From contig NZ_JAUSZK010000001.1 in NCBI RefSeq assembly GCF_030817495.1, positions 2,273,001 through 2,337,000 on the forward strand: a stretch of 64,000 bases of DNA, read 5' to 3'. This document shows positions 1 through 9,900 of the stretch, piece after piece (positions within the stretch are counted from its first letter, which is position 1; the number at the start of each line of letters is the position of its first letter). Source of the DNA: Streptomyces sp. V3I7. Lineage in GTDB: Bacteria > Actinomycetota > Actinomycetes > Streptomycetales > Streptomycetaceae. Position numbers and translations under genes: made by a program. The notes beneath the pieces were generated by a model that made no database searches, had not been told where the DNA came from, and saw only the letters and a list, made by a program, of their open reading frames with translations.

Positions 1-2487
1 CCGCGCCGGGCGCTGCGCATCGACCAGGATCTGGAGATGCGCGCCCCGCTGCAGGAGGTGAGCTGGGCGGACGGCAAGCTGGTGCTGTCCGGTCACGCCT
101 GGATCGACAAGATCGGTCTGCCGTCGAGGCGTTCCTCGGTGAAGGTCCTCCAGCTGCGCAAGGACCGTTCCCGGCGTCGGCTGCTGCTGCCGGTGCGGAA
201 CACCGAGCGCCCCGGGCGCACCACCGACTCCGGCCAGGACCGCTACAACTACGACTGGTCCGGCTGGGAGGCCACCCTCGACCCGGCGCGGCTGCGCAAG
301 GGCGGCGCGTGGCAGGAGGGGCTGTGGCACGTGGGCCTCGGCCTCTACGCCTCCGGTCTGATACGCCGGGCGCCGGTGCAGTCCAGCGGCGGCGCCGCCT
401 GCAACTTCCCGCCGTACCACTGGCTGAGCCCCGACTTCCGGCTGCTGCCGTCCGTCGAGGGTGGTGTGCTCAAGCTGCGCGTCGAGCGGGTCCGGGCCCT
501 GGTCACCGGCCACGCCCTGGAGGGCGACCGGCTCAGGGTCACGGGTGAGATCAAGGTGCCGCTGGCCGACGGCGAGCGCGTCGTGCTGCGCGTGAAGAAC
601 CAGAAGGGCGCCCAGGTCCACGAGTTCCCGGTGACCGTGACCGAGGAGGACGGCACGCGCCGGTTCTCGGCCGAGGTTCCGGTGGCGGACGTGGCGCTGC
701 TCTTCCACGAGGGCGTGGCCGCCAAGGCCCAGCCGGAGAGCCGTACCTGGTCCACCGCGCTGGTCGCCACGGACGCAGGCGGCCGCGAACGCCAGTTCAG
801 CACCGTGCTGCGCGAGGGCCTGGCGGACACGCGGTTCAACCTGCCCGCCTCGCTCGGCGAGCAGGCCGAGGGCTGTGAGCTGGCCGTGGTCGGCGGCCAC
901 AACGGCTATCTGAAGCTCGCCGGCCGCACCCGGCGCGCGCTGATCGAGCACATCGGGCTGCGCGACGGCCTGATCACCCTCACCGCGCGCACCGACCCGC
1001 GCCTCACCGGCTCCCGGTTCCTGCTCAGGCCGCGCAACCGCTTCGAGGAGCGGTTCGTGGAGCCGCAGTGGGGCGAGGACGGCCGCTTCGAGGTCGCCTT
1101 CGACCCCTCCGTCCTCGGTGGCGGCGGCAACGTGCCGCTGCGCGCGGGCCGTTGGAACCTCTTCCTGCGCCCGGCCGACGGCGAGAGCGCGGACGTCCCC
1201 TTCGTCACCGACCGGCTCGCGGCCGATCAGTTCCCGCTTCGCGCCGAACTCGGCGGCCGTCTCTACCTGTTGGAGAACCGCTGGGCCGACTTCCCGCAGC
1301 TGAACTGCCGTTCGGAGCTGAGCGACCTGGAGCGCGGCCCGTACCGCCAGCGGCAGCTGCGTGCCGAGGTGTACGAGCCGCTGCGCCGGGAGCCGCTCAA
1401 GGACCAGGTGTTCTACCTGAGTTACAACGGCAAGCAGTTCTCCGACAGCCCGCGGGCGATGTACGAGGAGCTGGTCCGGCGCGGCTGCGACCTGAAGCAC
1501 CTGTGGGCCGTACGCGACGGGCAGGTCCTGCTGCCGGAGGGCGTCGAGCCGGTGCGGATGTGGGGCCGCGAGTGGTACGAGGCGCTGGCCTCCAGCCGCT
1601 ACATCGTCACCAACGGCCACCTCCCGGACTGGATCGAGCGGCGCCCGGGCCAGGTCATCGTGGAGACCTGGCACGGCACGATGCTGAAGAAGATCGGCCA
1701 CGACATCGACACGCTGCACTTCGACCGCCGGTACCAGGAGAAACTGGCGCTGGAGGCGAAGCAGTGGAGCCTGCTGGTGTCCTCCAACCGCTTCAGCACG
1801 CCGATCCTCCAGCGCGCCTTCTCCTACGACGGCGAGATCCTGGAGGCGGGCTACCCGCGCAACGACTACCTGTACGCGGCCGACGGCGACCGCATCGCCG
1901 CGCGCGTGAGGAGGGAACTCGGGCTGCCCGCGGGCAAGAAGGTCGTGCTGTACGCGCCGACCTGGCGCGACGACCAGTCGCACAGCGCCGGCCAGTACCT
2001 GTTCGACCTGCGGATCGACCTGGAGGACGCGCAGCGGCGGCTCGGCGACGACCACGTCCTGCTCATCCGCCGCCACTCCAACGTGGTGGACGCGGTGCCG
2101 GGCGCGGGCAACGGCTTCGTGTGGGACGTCTCGGAGTACCCGGACATCGCCGACCTCTATCTGGCGGCCGACATCATGATCACGGACTACTCCTCGGTCA
2201 TGTTCGACTACGCGCACCTGAAGCGGCCGATGCTGTTCTTCACGTACGACCTGGAGCACTACCGGGACACCCTGCGCGGGTTCTACTTCGACTTCGAGCA
2301 GGACTCGCCGGGCCCGCTGGTCTTCACGTCCAAGGAGCTCGTCGACGCGATCCGCGACATCGACGCGGTCTCGGCGGAGTACCAGGACCGCTTCGACCGC
2401 TTCCACCACCTGTTCTGCGACCTGGACGACGGCAACGCCTCCGCCCGCGTCGTGGACCGGATGCTGGAGCAGTCCCGCGAGCTGTGA
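1..2487 (+). CDS. TagF-like CDP-glycerol glycerophosphotransferase family protein (5' partial)
   Basis: The frame is open from base 1, so the true start lies upstream of the window; about 828 codons are visible. The last ~370 residues carry the hallmarks of the CDP-glycerol:poly(glycerophosphate) glycerophosphotransferase (TagF/TarF) fold: the ETWHGTMLKKIGHD motif near nt 1660-1710, YAPTWRDDQ near nt 1950, and TDYSSVMFDYAHLKRP near nt 2180-2235. The preceding ~450 residues look like a string of beta-rich domains that often precede this enzyme in actinomycetes, where the whole protein may also carry an N-terminal GT2 domain (not visible here). Family role: polymerising polyol-phosphate units of teichoic-acid-like wall polymers at the cytoplasmic membrane face. 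The donor sugar or polyol is not deducible. A strong terminator follows immediately. Confidence 0.85.
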   Translation, partial: PRRALRIDQDLEMRAPLQEVSWADGKLVLSGHAWIDKIGLPSRRSSVKVLQLRKDRSRRRLLLPVRNTERPGRTTDSGQDRYNYDWSGWEATLDPARLRKGGAWQEGLWHVGLGLYASGLIRRAPVQSSGGAACNFPPYHWLSPDFRLLPSVEGGVLKLRVERVRALVTGHALEGDRLRVTGEIKVPLADGERVVLRVKNQKGAQVHEFPVTVTEEDGTRRFSAEVPVADVALLFHEGVAAKAQPESRTWSTALVATDAGGRERQFSTVLREGLADTRFNLPASLGEQAEGCELAVVGGHNGYLKLAGRTRRALIEHIGLRDGLITLTARTDPRLTGSRFLLRPRNRFEERFVEPQWGEDGRFEVAFDPSVLGGGGNVPLRAGRWNLFLRPADGESADVPFVTDRLAADQFPLRAELGGRLYLLENRWADFPQLNCRSELSDLERGPYRQRQLRAEVYEPLRREPLKDQVFYLSYNGKQFSDSPRAMYEELVRRGCDLKHLWAVRDGQVLLPEGVEPVRMWGREWYEALASSRYIVTNGHLPDWIERRPGQVIVETWHGTMLKKIGHDIDTLHFDRRYQEKLALEAKQWSLLVSSNRFSTPILQRAFSYDGEILEAGYPRNDYLYAADGDRIAARVRRELGLPAGKKVVLYAPTWRDDQSHSAGQYLFDLRIDLEDAQRRLGDDHVLLIRRHSNVVDAVPGAGNGFVWDVSEYPDIADLYLAADIMITDYSSVMFDYAHLKRPMLFFTYDLEHYRDTLRGFYFDFEQDSPGPLVFTSKELVDAIRDIDAVSAEYQDRFDRFHHLFCDLDDGNASARVVDRMLEQSREL

Positions 2488-2500
2488 CGCGGGAGCAGGC

Positions 2501-2545
2501 AAAGGGCGGGGCCCCGGAGGTTCTTCCTCCGGGGCCCCGCCCTTT
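2501..2545. terminator. Bidirectional terminator between tagF-like gene and obg
   Basis: Perfect 20-bp inverted repeat (AAAGGGCGGGGCCCCGGAGG and its complement) around a 5-nt TTCTT loop, placed between two convergent genes. Confidence 0.92.
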
Positions 2546-2586
2546 GTGCTCTGCTCTTCTGTCGTACGCCGGTGAAGGCGGCGTGG

Positions 2587-4032
2587 CTAGAACGGCTCGA
2601 AGTCGTCGAAGTCCCGGTCCGCCTCGTCCCGTTCGGCCTGCCGGTCGCGGCGGCGCTGGGCGGCCGGGCGGGGCTCCTCGAAGCGGTGGTCCTCGCCGCG
2701 GCGGCCGAGCATCTCGGCGCCGGTGGTCATCGACGGCTCCCAGTCGAAGACGACCGCGTTCTCCTCGGGGCCGATGGCGACGCCGTCGCCGGAGCGGGCG
2801 CCCGCCTTCATCAACTTCTCCTCGACACCGAGGCGGTTGAGGCGGTCGGCGAGGTAGCCGACGGCCTCGTCGTTGTTGAAGTCGGTCTGGCGGACCCAGC
2901 GCTCGGGCTTCTCGCCGCGCACCCGGAACAGCGGCTCGCCGTCGACCTCCTCGCGCGTGACCGTGAAGCCCGCGTCGTCGACGGCCTTCGGCCGGATGAC
3001 GATCCGGGTCGCCTCCTCCTTGGGCTTGGCCGCGCGCGCCTGGGCCACGATGTCGCCGAGGGCGTACGACAGCTCCTTCAGGCCGGTGCGCGCCACCGCC
3101 GACACCTCGAAGACGCGGTAGCCGCGCTCCTCCAGGTCGGGGCGGACCATATCGGCCAGGTCCTTGCCGTCGGGTACGTCGATCTTGTTGAGGACGACGA
3201 TGCGGGGACGGTTGTCGAGGCCGCCGTACTGCTTCAGCTCCTCCTCGATGATGTCGAGGTCGGAGAGCGGGTCGCGGTCGGACTCCAGCGTCGCGGTGTC
3301 CAGGACGTGCACCAGGACGCTGCACCGCTCCACGTGCCGCAGGAACTCCAGGCCCAGGCCCTTGCCCTGGCTGGCGCCCGGGATCAGGCCCGGCACGTCC
3401 GCGATGGTGTACACGGTCGAGCCGGCGGTGACCACACCGAGGTTCGGGACGAGCGTGGTGAAGGGGTAGTCGGCGATCTTCGGCTTGGCCGCGCTCAGCA
3501 CCGAGATCAGCGAGGACTTGCCGGCGCTCGGGTAGCCGACCAGCGCCACGTCGGCGACGGTCTTCAGCTCCAGGACGATGTCCTGGAGATCGCCGGGCTC
3601 GCCGAGCAGCGCGAAGCCGGGCGCCTTGCGGCGGGCCGAGGCCAGCGCCGCGTTGCCGAGGCCGCCGCGGCCGCCCTGGGCGGCGACGTACGAGGTGCCC
3701 TCGCCGACCAGGTCGGCGAGCACGTTGCCGGCCTTGTCGAGGACCACCGTGCCGTCCGGCACCGGCAGGACCAGGTCCTGGCCGTCCTTGCCGGAGCGGT
3801 TGCCGCCCTCGCCGGGCTTGCCGTTGGTGGCCTTGCGGTGCGGGGAGTGGTGGTAGTCGAGCAGCGTGGTGACCGACTGGTCGACGGTGAGGATCACATC
3901 ACCGCCGCGTCCGCCGTTGCCGCCGTCCGGGCCGCCGAGCGGCTTGAACTTCTCACGGTGAACGGAGGCACAGCCGTGGCCCCCGCTACCCGCGGCGACG
4001 TTCAGATCGACGCGGTCCACGAAGGTGGTCAT
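2587..4032 (-). CDS. obg: Obg-family GTPase (CgtA/ObgE)
   Basis: 481 residues. The Gly-rich Obg fold occupies about residues 1-158. The G domain follows, with GYPSAGKSS (166-174, P-loop), DVPG (212-215, G3), NKID (282-285, G4) and SAVA (311-314, G5). An OCT domain covers about 340-420, and there is an acidic/basic C-terminal tail ending DFDDFEPF. Obg proteins are large-ribosomal-subunit assembly GTPases that also sense GTP; in Streptomyces, Obg is tied to the onset of aerial growth and sporulation. The gene sits just downstream of rplU-rpmA in the usual order, but a hairpin (4083-4119) separates it from rpmA, so it probably has its own promoter in 4033-4080. The ATG start agrees with the highly conserved MTTFVDRV opening. 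Confidence 0.97.
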   Translation of the reverse strand: MTTFVDRVDLNVAAGSGGHGCASVHREKFKPLGGPDGGNGGRGGDVILTVDQSVTTLLDYHHSPHRKATNGKPGEGGNRSGKDGQDLVLPVPDGTVVLDKAGNVLADLVGEGTSYVAAQGGRGGLGNAALASARRKAPGFALLGEPGDLQDIVLELKTVADVALVGYPSAGKSSLISVLSAAKPKIADYPFTTLVPNLGVVTAGSTVYTIADVPGLIPGASQGKGLGLEFLRHVERCSVLVHVLDTATLESDRDPLSDLDIIEEELKQYGGLDNRPRIVVLNKIDVPDGKDLADMVRPDLEERGYRVFEVSAVARTGLKELSYALGDIVAQARAAKPKEEATRIVIRPKAVDDAGFTVTREEVDGEPLFRVRGEKPERWVRQTDFNNDEAVGYLADRLNRLGVEEKLMKAGARSGDGVAIGPEENAVVFDWEPSMTTGAEMLGRRGEDHRFEEPRPAAQRRRDRQAERDEADRDFDDFEPF

Positions 4033-4082
4033 GTTCGGTGCCTCCAGAATGGTGCGGGTATGTCTTGTAGTAACACGCGAAA

Positions 4083-4119
4083 GGCGGACCTGCTTCCCCG
4101 ACCGGGAAGTAGGTCCGCC
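4083..4119 (-). terminator. Terminator downstream of rplU-rpmA
   Basis: Inverted repeat GCGGACCTGCTTCCC ... GGGAAGTAGGTCCGC with a single G-T wobble and a short GACC-type loop, between the rpmA stop and the obg start on the minus strand. Confidence 0.8.
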
Positions 4120-4177
4120 TCGCGGAACGAAACGTTCGGTTCAGCCGTGAATCAGAGACTCACTTGAATCAGATGAT

Positions 4178-4432
4178 TCAGGCGACCGAAACGATGTTCA
4201 CGACCTTGCGGCCACGGTGGGTACCGAACTCCACGGCACCGGGCAGCAGGGCGAACAGGGTGTCGTCGCCGCCACGGCCGACGCCGGCGCCCGGGTGGAA
4301 GTGGGTGCCGCGCTGACGGACCAGGATCTCACCAGCGTTGACCAGCTGACCGCCGAAGCGCTTCACGCCGAGCCGCTGGGCATTCGAGTCGCGACCGTTC
4401 CGAGTGGACGATGCGCCCTTCTTGTGTGCCAT
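4178..4432 (-). CDS. rpmA: 50S ribosomal protein L27
   Basis: 84 residues, opening [16 protein letters not shown], the standard L27 N terminus whose flexible tail reaches the peptidyl-transferase centre. The conserved [19 protein letters not shown] segment is present. It has no cleavable N-terminal extension of the Firmicutes type. A GAGGAGAA ribosome binding site lies directly before the ATG. It is separated from rplU by only 14 nt, so the two ribosomal proteins form one operon ending at the hairpin at 4083-4119. Confidence 0.98.
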   Translation of the reverse strand: MAHKKGASSTRNGRDSNAQRLGVKRFGGQLVNAGEILVRQRGTHFHPGAGVGRGGDDTLFALLPGAVEFGTHRGRKVVNIVSVA

Positions 4433-4446
4433 TTCTCCTCAGTCCC

Positions 4447-4767
4447 TTACTTCGCAGCCGTGGGGATCTCAGTGACCTTGAGCGCCGTGTACTGCTGGCG
4501 GTGGCCCTGACGACGGCGGTAGCCGGTCTTGTTCTTGTAGCGCAGAATGTCGATCTTCTGCCCCTTGTGGTGGTCCACGACCTCGGCCTGGACCTTGACA
4601 CCGGCCAGCACCCACGGGTCGCTGGTCACAGCGTCGCCGTCGACGAGGAGCAGGGTCGAGAGCTCGACCGTGTCGCCAACATTGGCGGTGGAAATCTTGT
4701 CAACCTCAACGATGTCGCCGACAGCAACCTTGTGCTGGCGACCACCGCTGCGCACGATGGCGTACAC
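4447..4767 (-). CDS. rplU: 50S ribosomal protein L21
   Basis: 106 residues from a GTG start, (V)[17 protein letters not shown], with the L21 signature [25 protein letters not shown] split across the C-terminal half (residues ~70-95), which binds 23S rRNA. The open frame extends 20 codons further upstream, but that extension ([16 protein letters not shown]) is not L21-like. The GTG is preceded by AGAGAGATCCGC, so 4767 is chosen. First gene of the rplU-rpmA operon; the promoter should lie in 4768-4900. Confidence 0.96.
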   Translation of the reverse strand: MYAIVRSGGRQHKVAVGDIVEVDKISTANVGDTVELSTLLLVDGDAVTSDPWVLAGVKVQAEVVDHHKGQKIDILRYKNKTGYRRRQGHRQQYTALKVTEIPTAAK

Positions 4768-4906
4768 GCGGATCTCTCTTTCGCTCAAAAACGGCACCCC
4801 CGCAGGCCAGCCGCCCGGTGTCACCACGGACGACCTCTCCCGGTCAGCCAGGCGCCCGGGAGGATGAAGGTTTACGGGAATGTGGCATGTTCAGTGGACA
4901 CGCCGA

Positions 4907-4932
4907 CGGCCAAGGTTACGGGGCCTTGGCCG
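4907..4932 (-). terminator. Possible terminator after the dehydrogenase gene
   Basis: CGGCCAAGG, a 7-8-nt loop, then CCTTGGCCG: a perfect 9-bp stem 25 nt downstream of the stop of the minus-strand dehydrogenase gene and upstream of rplU. No T-run, as is usual in Streptomyces. Confidence 0.55.
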
Positions 4933-4956
4933 AACGGGTCAAACCGGGGTGCCCTC

Positions 4957-6018
4957 TCACGCGGAGACGGCGGCGGCGTAGTCGGCGTACGCGTCCTTGA
5001 TCTGGGTCGGCGACAGGTCGAGGTGCTCCAGGATCGTGTAGCGGCCCGGGCGGGTCTCCGGGGCGAACTCCACGGCCCGGACGAACTCGTCGTCGCTGAA
5101 CCCGATCTCCTGCGCCAGCACCGGCAGGCCGTGCCGACGCAGCACGTCCGCCATGAGCCCGGAGCTCTCGTGCTCGCCGCGCAGGTGCATGGCGAAGGCA
5201 GCGCCGAGTCCCACCTGCTCGCCGTGGCTGGCGGCGCGCTGGGGGTACAGGAGGTCGATCGCGTGGCTGATCTCGTGGCAGGCACCGGACGAGGGCCGGC
5301 TGTGGCCCGCGATCGACATGGCGATGCCGGACATCACCAGTCCCTCGGACAGCACCGTCAGGAAGCCGTCGTCGCCGCTGCCGCCGGGGTGGCGCAGCAC
5401 CGCCTCGCCGGCCTGGCGGGCCATGGCGGCGGACAGGCCGTCGATCTTCTCGCCGTTGACCCGGTGGGCCAGCTCCCAGTCCGCGACGGCGGAGATGTTG
5501 GAGACGGCGTCACCGATGCCCGAGCGCACGAAGCGGATCGGCGCGTCGCGGATCACGTCGAGGTCGATGAGCAGCGCGACGGGGGTCGGCACCCCGTAGG
5601 AGCCGCGGCCCGCGTCGTTGTCGAGGATGGACACGGGCGAGCAGATGCCGTCGTGTGACAGGTTCGTCGCCACGGAGACCATGGGCAGGCCGATCCGCGC
5701 CGCGGCGAACTTGGCGCAGTCGATTATCTTGCCGCCGCCCAGGCCCACCACGGCGTCGTAGTGGCCGGACTTCATCTCGTCCGCGAGCCGTACGGCGTCG
5801 TCGATGGCGCCTCCGCCGACCTCGAACCAGGTCGCGCCCGGCAGGGACGGCGCGAGCCGCTCCCGCAGCTTCGCACCGGAACCACCGCTGACCGCGACCG
5901 CGAGCCGGCCCGAGTGCGAGATGCGCTCGTCGGCGAGGACAGCCGCCAGTTCGTCCAGGGCACCCGGACGGATGTCCACGACGACCGGCGAGGGAATCAG
6001 CCTCGTCAGTACTGGCAC
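4957..6018 (-). CDS. Iron-containing alcohol dehydrogenase, glycerol-1-phosphate dehydrogenase (AraM/EgsA)-like
   Basis: 353 residues. The N-terminal NAD(P)-binding half contains GGGAIDDAVRLA (~residues 68-79) and GLGGGKIIDCAKFAA (~93-107). The C-terminal helical half carries the metal ligands expected for the Fe/Zn/Ni polyol dehydrogenase superfamily: Asp in NLSHDGICSP, His in SSGACHEISHAID, and His in AASHGEQVGLG. The closest family pattern is sn-glycerol-1-phosphate dehydrogenase (archaeal EgsA, Bacillus AraM), which reduces dihydroxyacetone phosphate; substrate is inferred only from family. Its start overlaps the end of the nucleotidyltransferase gene by 13 bp, implying translational coupling. 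The pair plausibly makes a CDP-activated polyol or lipid headgroup. Confidence 0.85.
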   Translation of the reverse strand: MPVLTRLIPSPVVVDIRPGALDELAAVLADERISHSGRLAVAVSGGSGAKLRERLAPSLPGATWFEVGGGAIDDAVRLADEMKSGHYDAVVGLGGGKIIDCAKFAAARIGLPMVSVATNLSHDGICSPVSILDNDAGRGSYGVPTPVALLIDLDVIRDAPIRFVRSGIGDAVSNISAVADWELAHRVNGEKIDGLSAAMARQAGEAVLRHPGGSGDDGFLTVLSEGLVMSGIAMSIAGHSRPSSGACHEISHAIDLLYPQRAASHGEQVGLGAAFAMHLRGEHESSGLMADVLRRHGLPVLAQEIGFSDDEFVRAVEFAPETRPGRYTILEHLDLSPTQIKDAYADYAAAVSA

Positions 6019-6758
6019 GCGATCTCACGCCCCTTGGCGAGGTCGTCGTGGTTGTCGATCTCGACCCACCTCACGTCGCCGATCGGCGCCACGTCCACCT
6101 TGAAACCACGGTTGACGAGCTCCTGGTAACCGTCCTCGTAGTACAGGTCCGGGTCCCGCTCGAACGTCGTCCTCAGCGCGTCCGCCAGCTCCGCCGCCGC
6201 GTCACCCTCGATCAGCGTCACACCGATGTACTCGCCCGTCGCCTCCGCCGGGTCCATCAGCTTCGTGATCCTCTGGACACCCTTCTCGGCGTCCACGACG
6301 ACCTTCATCTCCTCGTCCGCCAGCGACTTCACCGTGTCCAGCGCGAGGATGATCCTCTTGCCGTCACCGCGGGCGGCCAGCAGCGTCTTCTCGACCGAGA
6401 CCGGGTGCACCGTGTCACCGTTGGCGAGGATCACACCGTCCTTCAGCGCGTCCCGCCCGCACCACAGGGAGTAGGCGTTGTTCCACTCCTCGGCCTTGTC
6501 GTTGTCGATCAGCGTCAGCTTCAGGCCGTACTTCGCCTCCAGCGCCGCCTTCCGCTCGTACACGGCCTCCTTGCGGTAGCCGACGATGACCGCGACCTCC
6601 GACAGACCCACCTCGGCGAAGTTCCCCAGAGTCAGGTCCAGCACCGTCAGCGACTCCTCGTCGCCCTCCGGACCCACCGGCACCAGAGCCTTGGGCAGGG
6701 TGTCGGTGTAGGGACGCAGACGCCGTCCGGCGCCGGCGGCGAGTATGAGGCCAATCAT
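6006..6758 (-). CDS. LicC-like sugar/choline-phosphate nucleotidyltransferase
   Basis: 250 residues. The nucleotidyltransferase signature [19 protein letters not shown] is at the extreme N terminus, with a PKALVPVG motif around residue 25 and an acidic metal site in LANGDTVHP (about 116-124). The size and LicC-like layout point to the CTP:phosphocholine cytidylyltransferase-type branch, but the true substrate is unknown. The open frame runs 31 codons further upstream; the internal ATG at 6758 is preferred because it starts the conserved motif and follows an AGAGGAGATAACCGCG ribosome binding site. It is coupled to the dehydrogenase downstream (13-bp overlap). The pair sits between rplU and rne. 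Confidence 0.88.
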   Translation of the reverse strand: MIGLILAAGAGRRLRPYTDTLPKALVPVGPEGDEESLTVLDLTLGNFAEVGLSEVAVIVGYRKEAVYERKAALEAKYGLKLTLIDNDKAEEWNNAYSLWCGRDALKDGVILANGDTVHPVSVEKTLLAARGDGKRIILALDTVKSLADEEMKVVVDAEKGVQRITKLMDPAEATGEYIGVTLIEGDAAAELADALRTTFERDPDLYYEDGYQELVNRGFKVDVAPIGDVRWVEIDNHDDLAKGREIACQY

Positions 6759-6872
6759 CGCGGTTATCTCCTCTGATGGTGCAGATGCCGCCGAGACGGT
6801 ATCGGTCTCGGCGGCGGGGACATCTGACGGGGCCGCGGTCCATTCGCGCATGGCCCGGACCCTGGGGAAACG

Positions 6873-6906
6873 GCGTGGTCCTGCCCAGGGGGGGGCAGGA
6901 CCACGC
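6873..6906 (-). terminator. Terminator downstream of rne
   Basis: GCGTGGTCCTGCCC and its exact complement GGGCAGGACCACGC flank a 6-nt A/G loop, 17 nt after the rne stop. Confidence 0.85.
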
Positions 6907-6922
6907 GGGGTGTTCGAGCGGC

Positions 6923-9900
6923 TCAGTCCTCGTCGGCGGCGGCCGAGACCGTGGTCTTCTTCGCCGTCGTCTTGGCGGCGGCCGTCTTGGCGGTCTTCGC
7001 CGCCTTCTTGGCCGTCGTCTTCTTCGCCGTCGTCTTCTTGGCAGCCGCCTTCTTGGCCGTGGTCTTCTTCGCCGCGGTCTTCTTGGCGGCCGCCTTCTTG
7101 GCCGGAGCCTTCTTGGCGGCCGTCTTACGGGCCGTCTTCTTGGCCGGGGCGGCCTCCTCCTCGGCCGGGGCCTCGGTGGGAGCCTCCTCGACCGGCGCGG
7201 CGGCCGACTCGACGACCACGACGGCCGCTTCCTCGGACGCGGTCGGCGCGGTGGCCTTGCGCACGGCACGGCGGCGCGGGCGGGGCGGGGCGGCGGCCTC
7301 GGCGGGCGCCTCCTCGACCGGGGCCGGAGCCTCGGCCCGCTCCACCGGCGCCTCCGCTGCGGGCGCGGTCTCGGCGACCGTCACCACGGCCGCCTCGGCG
7401 GACTCGGGGGAACCGGCCGGCGCCGACACCCGCCGGGTGACCCGGCGGCGCGTACGGGCCTTGGGCGCGGCCTCCTCGACGACCGGGGGCTCGACCGGGG
7501 CCTCGACGGCCTCGGCGGTCTCGGTCACCTCGGCGACCTCCGCGGCGGCCTCGGCCTTCCTGCCCCTGCGGGCCTTGGGGGCCTCCGCCGTCACGGCCTC
7601 GGTCTTCGGCGCACCCGCCGGGGCAGAGGCCCGACGGCTCGTCCGGCGGCGCGAACGGCCACGGCCGGCCGCGGCCTCCGCCTCGGCGACGCTGCTGTAC
7701 AGCTCCTCGTCCGGCGCGAACGTCGGCGAGGCGAGCGACATGGGGGCGGCGACCTCGGCCGCGATCTCGGCCTCGGACTCCGCCTCCTGCTCGGCGGTCT
7801 CGGCGACCTCGGCGATCACGGTCTCGGCGGCCTCGTGCACATGGCCGTCGCCGCCGGCGCGGGCCCGCTTCTTGCGCTTGCCGCCGCCTCCGGCAGCGGT
7901 CGGCTGCTCCATGTGCACGATGACACCGCGGCCGTTGCAGTGGACGCAGTTCTCGGAGAACGACTCCAGCAGGCCCTGGCCGACCCGCTTGCGGGTCATC
8001 TGGACCAGGCCGAGCGAGGTCACCTCGGCGACCTGGTGCTTGGTCCGGTCGCGGCCCAGGCACTCCAGCAGACGCCGCAGGACCAGGTCGCGGTTGGACT
8101 CCAGGACCATGTCGATGAAGTCGATGACGATGATGCCGCCGAGGTCGCGCAGCCGCAGCTGACGCACGATCTCCTCGGCCGCCTCCAGGTTGTTCCGGGT
8201 GACGGTCTCCTCGAGGTTGCCGCCCTGACCGGTGAACTTGCCGGTGTTGACGTCGATGACGACCATCGCCTCGGTCCGGTCGATCACCAGCGAACCGCCG
8301 CTGGGCAGCCAGACCTTGCGGTCCAGCGCCTTGGCGAGCTGCTCGTCGATCCGGTAGGTGGCGAAGACGTCGACCTCGGAGGTCCACCGCTGCAGACGGT
8401 CCGACAGGTCCGGCGCGACGTGCGAGACGTAGCCGTGGATGGTGTCCCACGCCTCGTCACCGCTGACGATGACCTTGGTGAAGTCCTCGTTGAAGATGTC
8501 GCGGACGACGCGGACGGTCATGTCCGGCTCGCCGTACAGCAGGGACGGGGCACTTGAGCTGCCGCCCTTCGCCTTCTTCTGGATCTCCTCCCACTGCCCC
8601 TGCAGACGCTCGACGTCGCGGCGCAGCTCCTCCTCGCTCGCGCCCTCGGCGGCGGTGCGCACGATGACGCCCGCGTCCTCGGGGACGATCTTCTTGAGGA
8701 TCGTCTTCAGCCGGGCCCGCTCGGTGTCGGGCAGCTTGCGGCTGATGCCGGTCATCGAGCCCTCGGGGACGTACACGAGGTAGCGGCCGGGGAGGGAGAC
8801 CTGGCTGGTCAGGCGGGCGCCCTTGTGGCCGATCGGGTCCTTCGTCACCTGGGTGAGCACGGGCTGGCCGGACTTCAGGGCGGCCTCGATGCGGCGCGGG
8901 CCGTTGGCCATGCCCAGCGCGCCGAAGTTGACCTCACCGGCGTACAGGACGGCGTTGCGGCCCTTGCCGATGTCGATGAAGGCGGCCTCCATCGACGGCA
9001 GCACGTTCTGGACCTTGCCCAGGTAGACGTTGCCGACGTACGAGGTCGACTGCTCCTTGTTGACGTAGTGCTCGACGAGCACGCCGTCCTCCAGAACGCC
9101 GATCTGCGTACGGTCGCCGTGCTGGCGGACGACCATCACGCGCTCGACGGCCTCGCGGCGGGCGAGGAACTCGGCCTCGGTGATGATCGGCACGCGGCGG
9201 CGGCCCTGCTCGCGGCCCTCGCGGCGGCGCTGCTTCTTGGCCTCCAGACGCGTCGAGCCCTTGATGGACTGCACCTCGTCGGACGGCTCGGCGGCCTTGC
9301 GGGGCTCACGGACCTTGACGACCGTGCGCTCGGGGTCGCTCTCGCCGGGCTCGCTGTCGGAGGCGGAGTCACCGGCGCGACGCCGGCGACGGCGACGGCG
9401 ACGGCTGCCGGCGCTGGAGCCGCCGGCCTCGTCGCGGGCCTCGTCGGCGTCGTCCTCCTCCTGCTCGGCGGTGTCCTCGGCGTCCTGGGCGGCCTGCTCG
9501 GCGGCCAGTTCCTCGGACTCGGCGTCGGCGCCCTCGGCCTCGCCGTCGGCGCTGTCACCGCGGCGGCGGCGACGGCCTCCGCGACGGCGGCGGCGACGCG
9601 AGCCGGTCTCCTCGGAGTCGTCCTCGGCGTCGGCATCGGCCTCGGCGGAGGTCTCGGGCTCCTCGGCCTCCTCCGTCTCGTCCTCGGCGGCGGCGGTCTC
9701 GACGGTCTTGGTCTCCTCCTCCTGCGCGGCACCGCGACGGCGGCGGCGACGGCGGGAGGCGGTCTCGGCCTGCTCCTCGAAGACCTCCTCGGCCTCTGCC
9801 ACGGGCTCCTCGGAGCCGGCGGCGGCCGCTTCGGCCGCTTCGGCGGCGGCGCGCTGCGGGGTCTGGAACTTCGGCTCGGTGAAGACGGGCGCCTGGAACA

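Noticed and set aside
2572..4167. A 531-codon frame opposite obg
   Set aside because: Exact antisense of the conserved Obg gene, with no start signal or motif.
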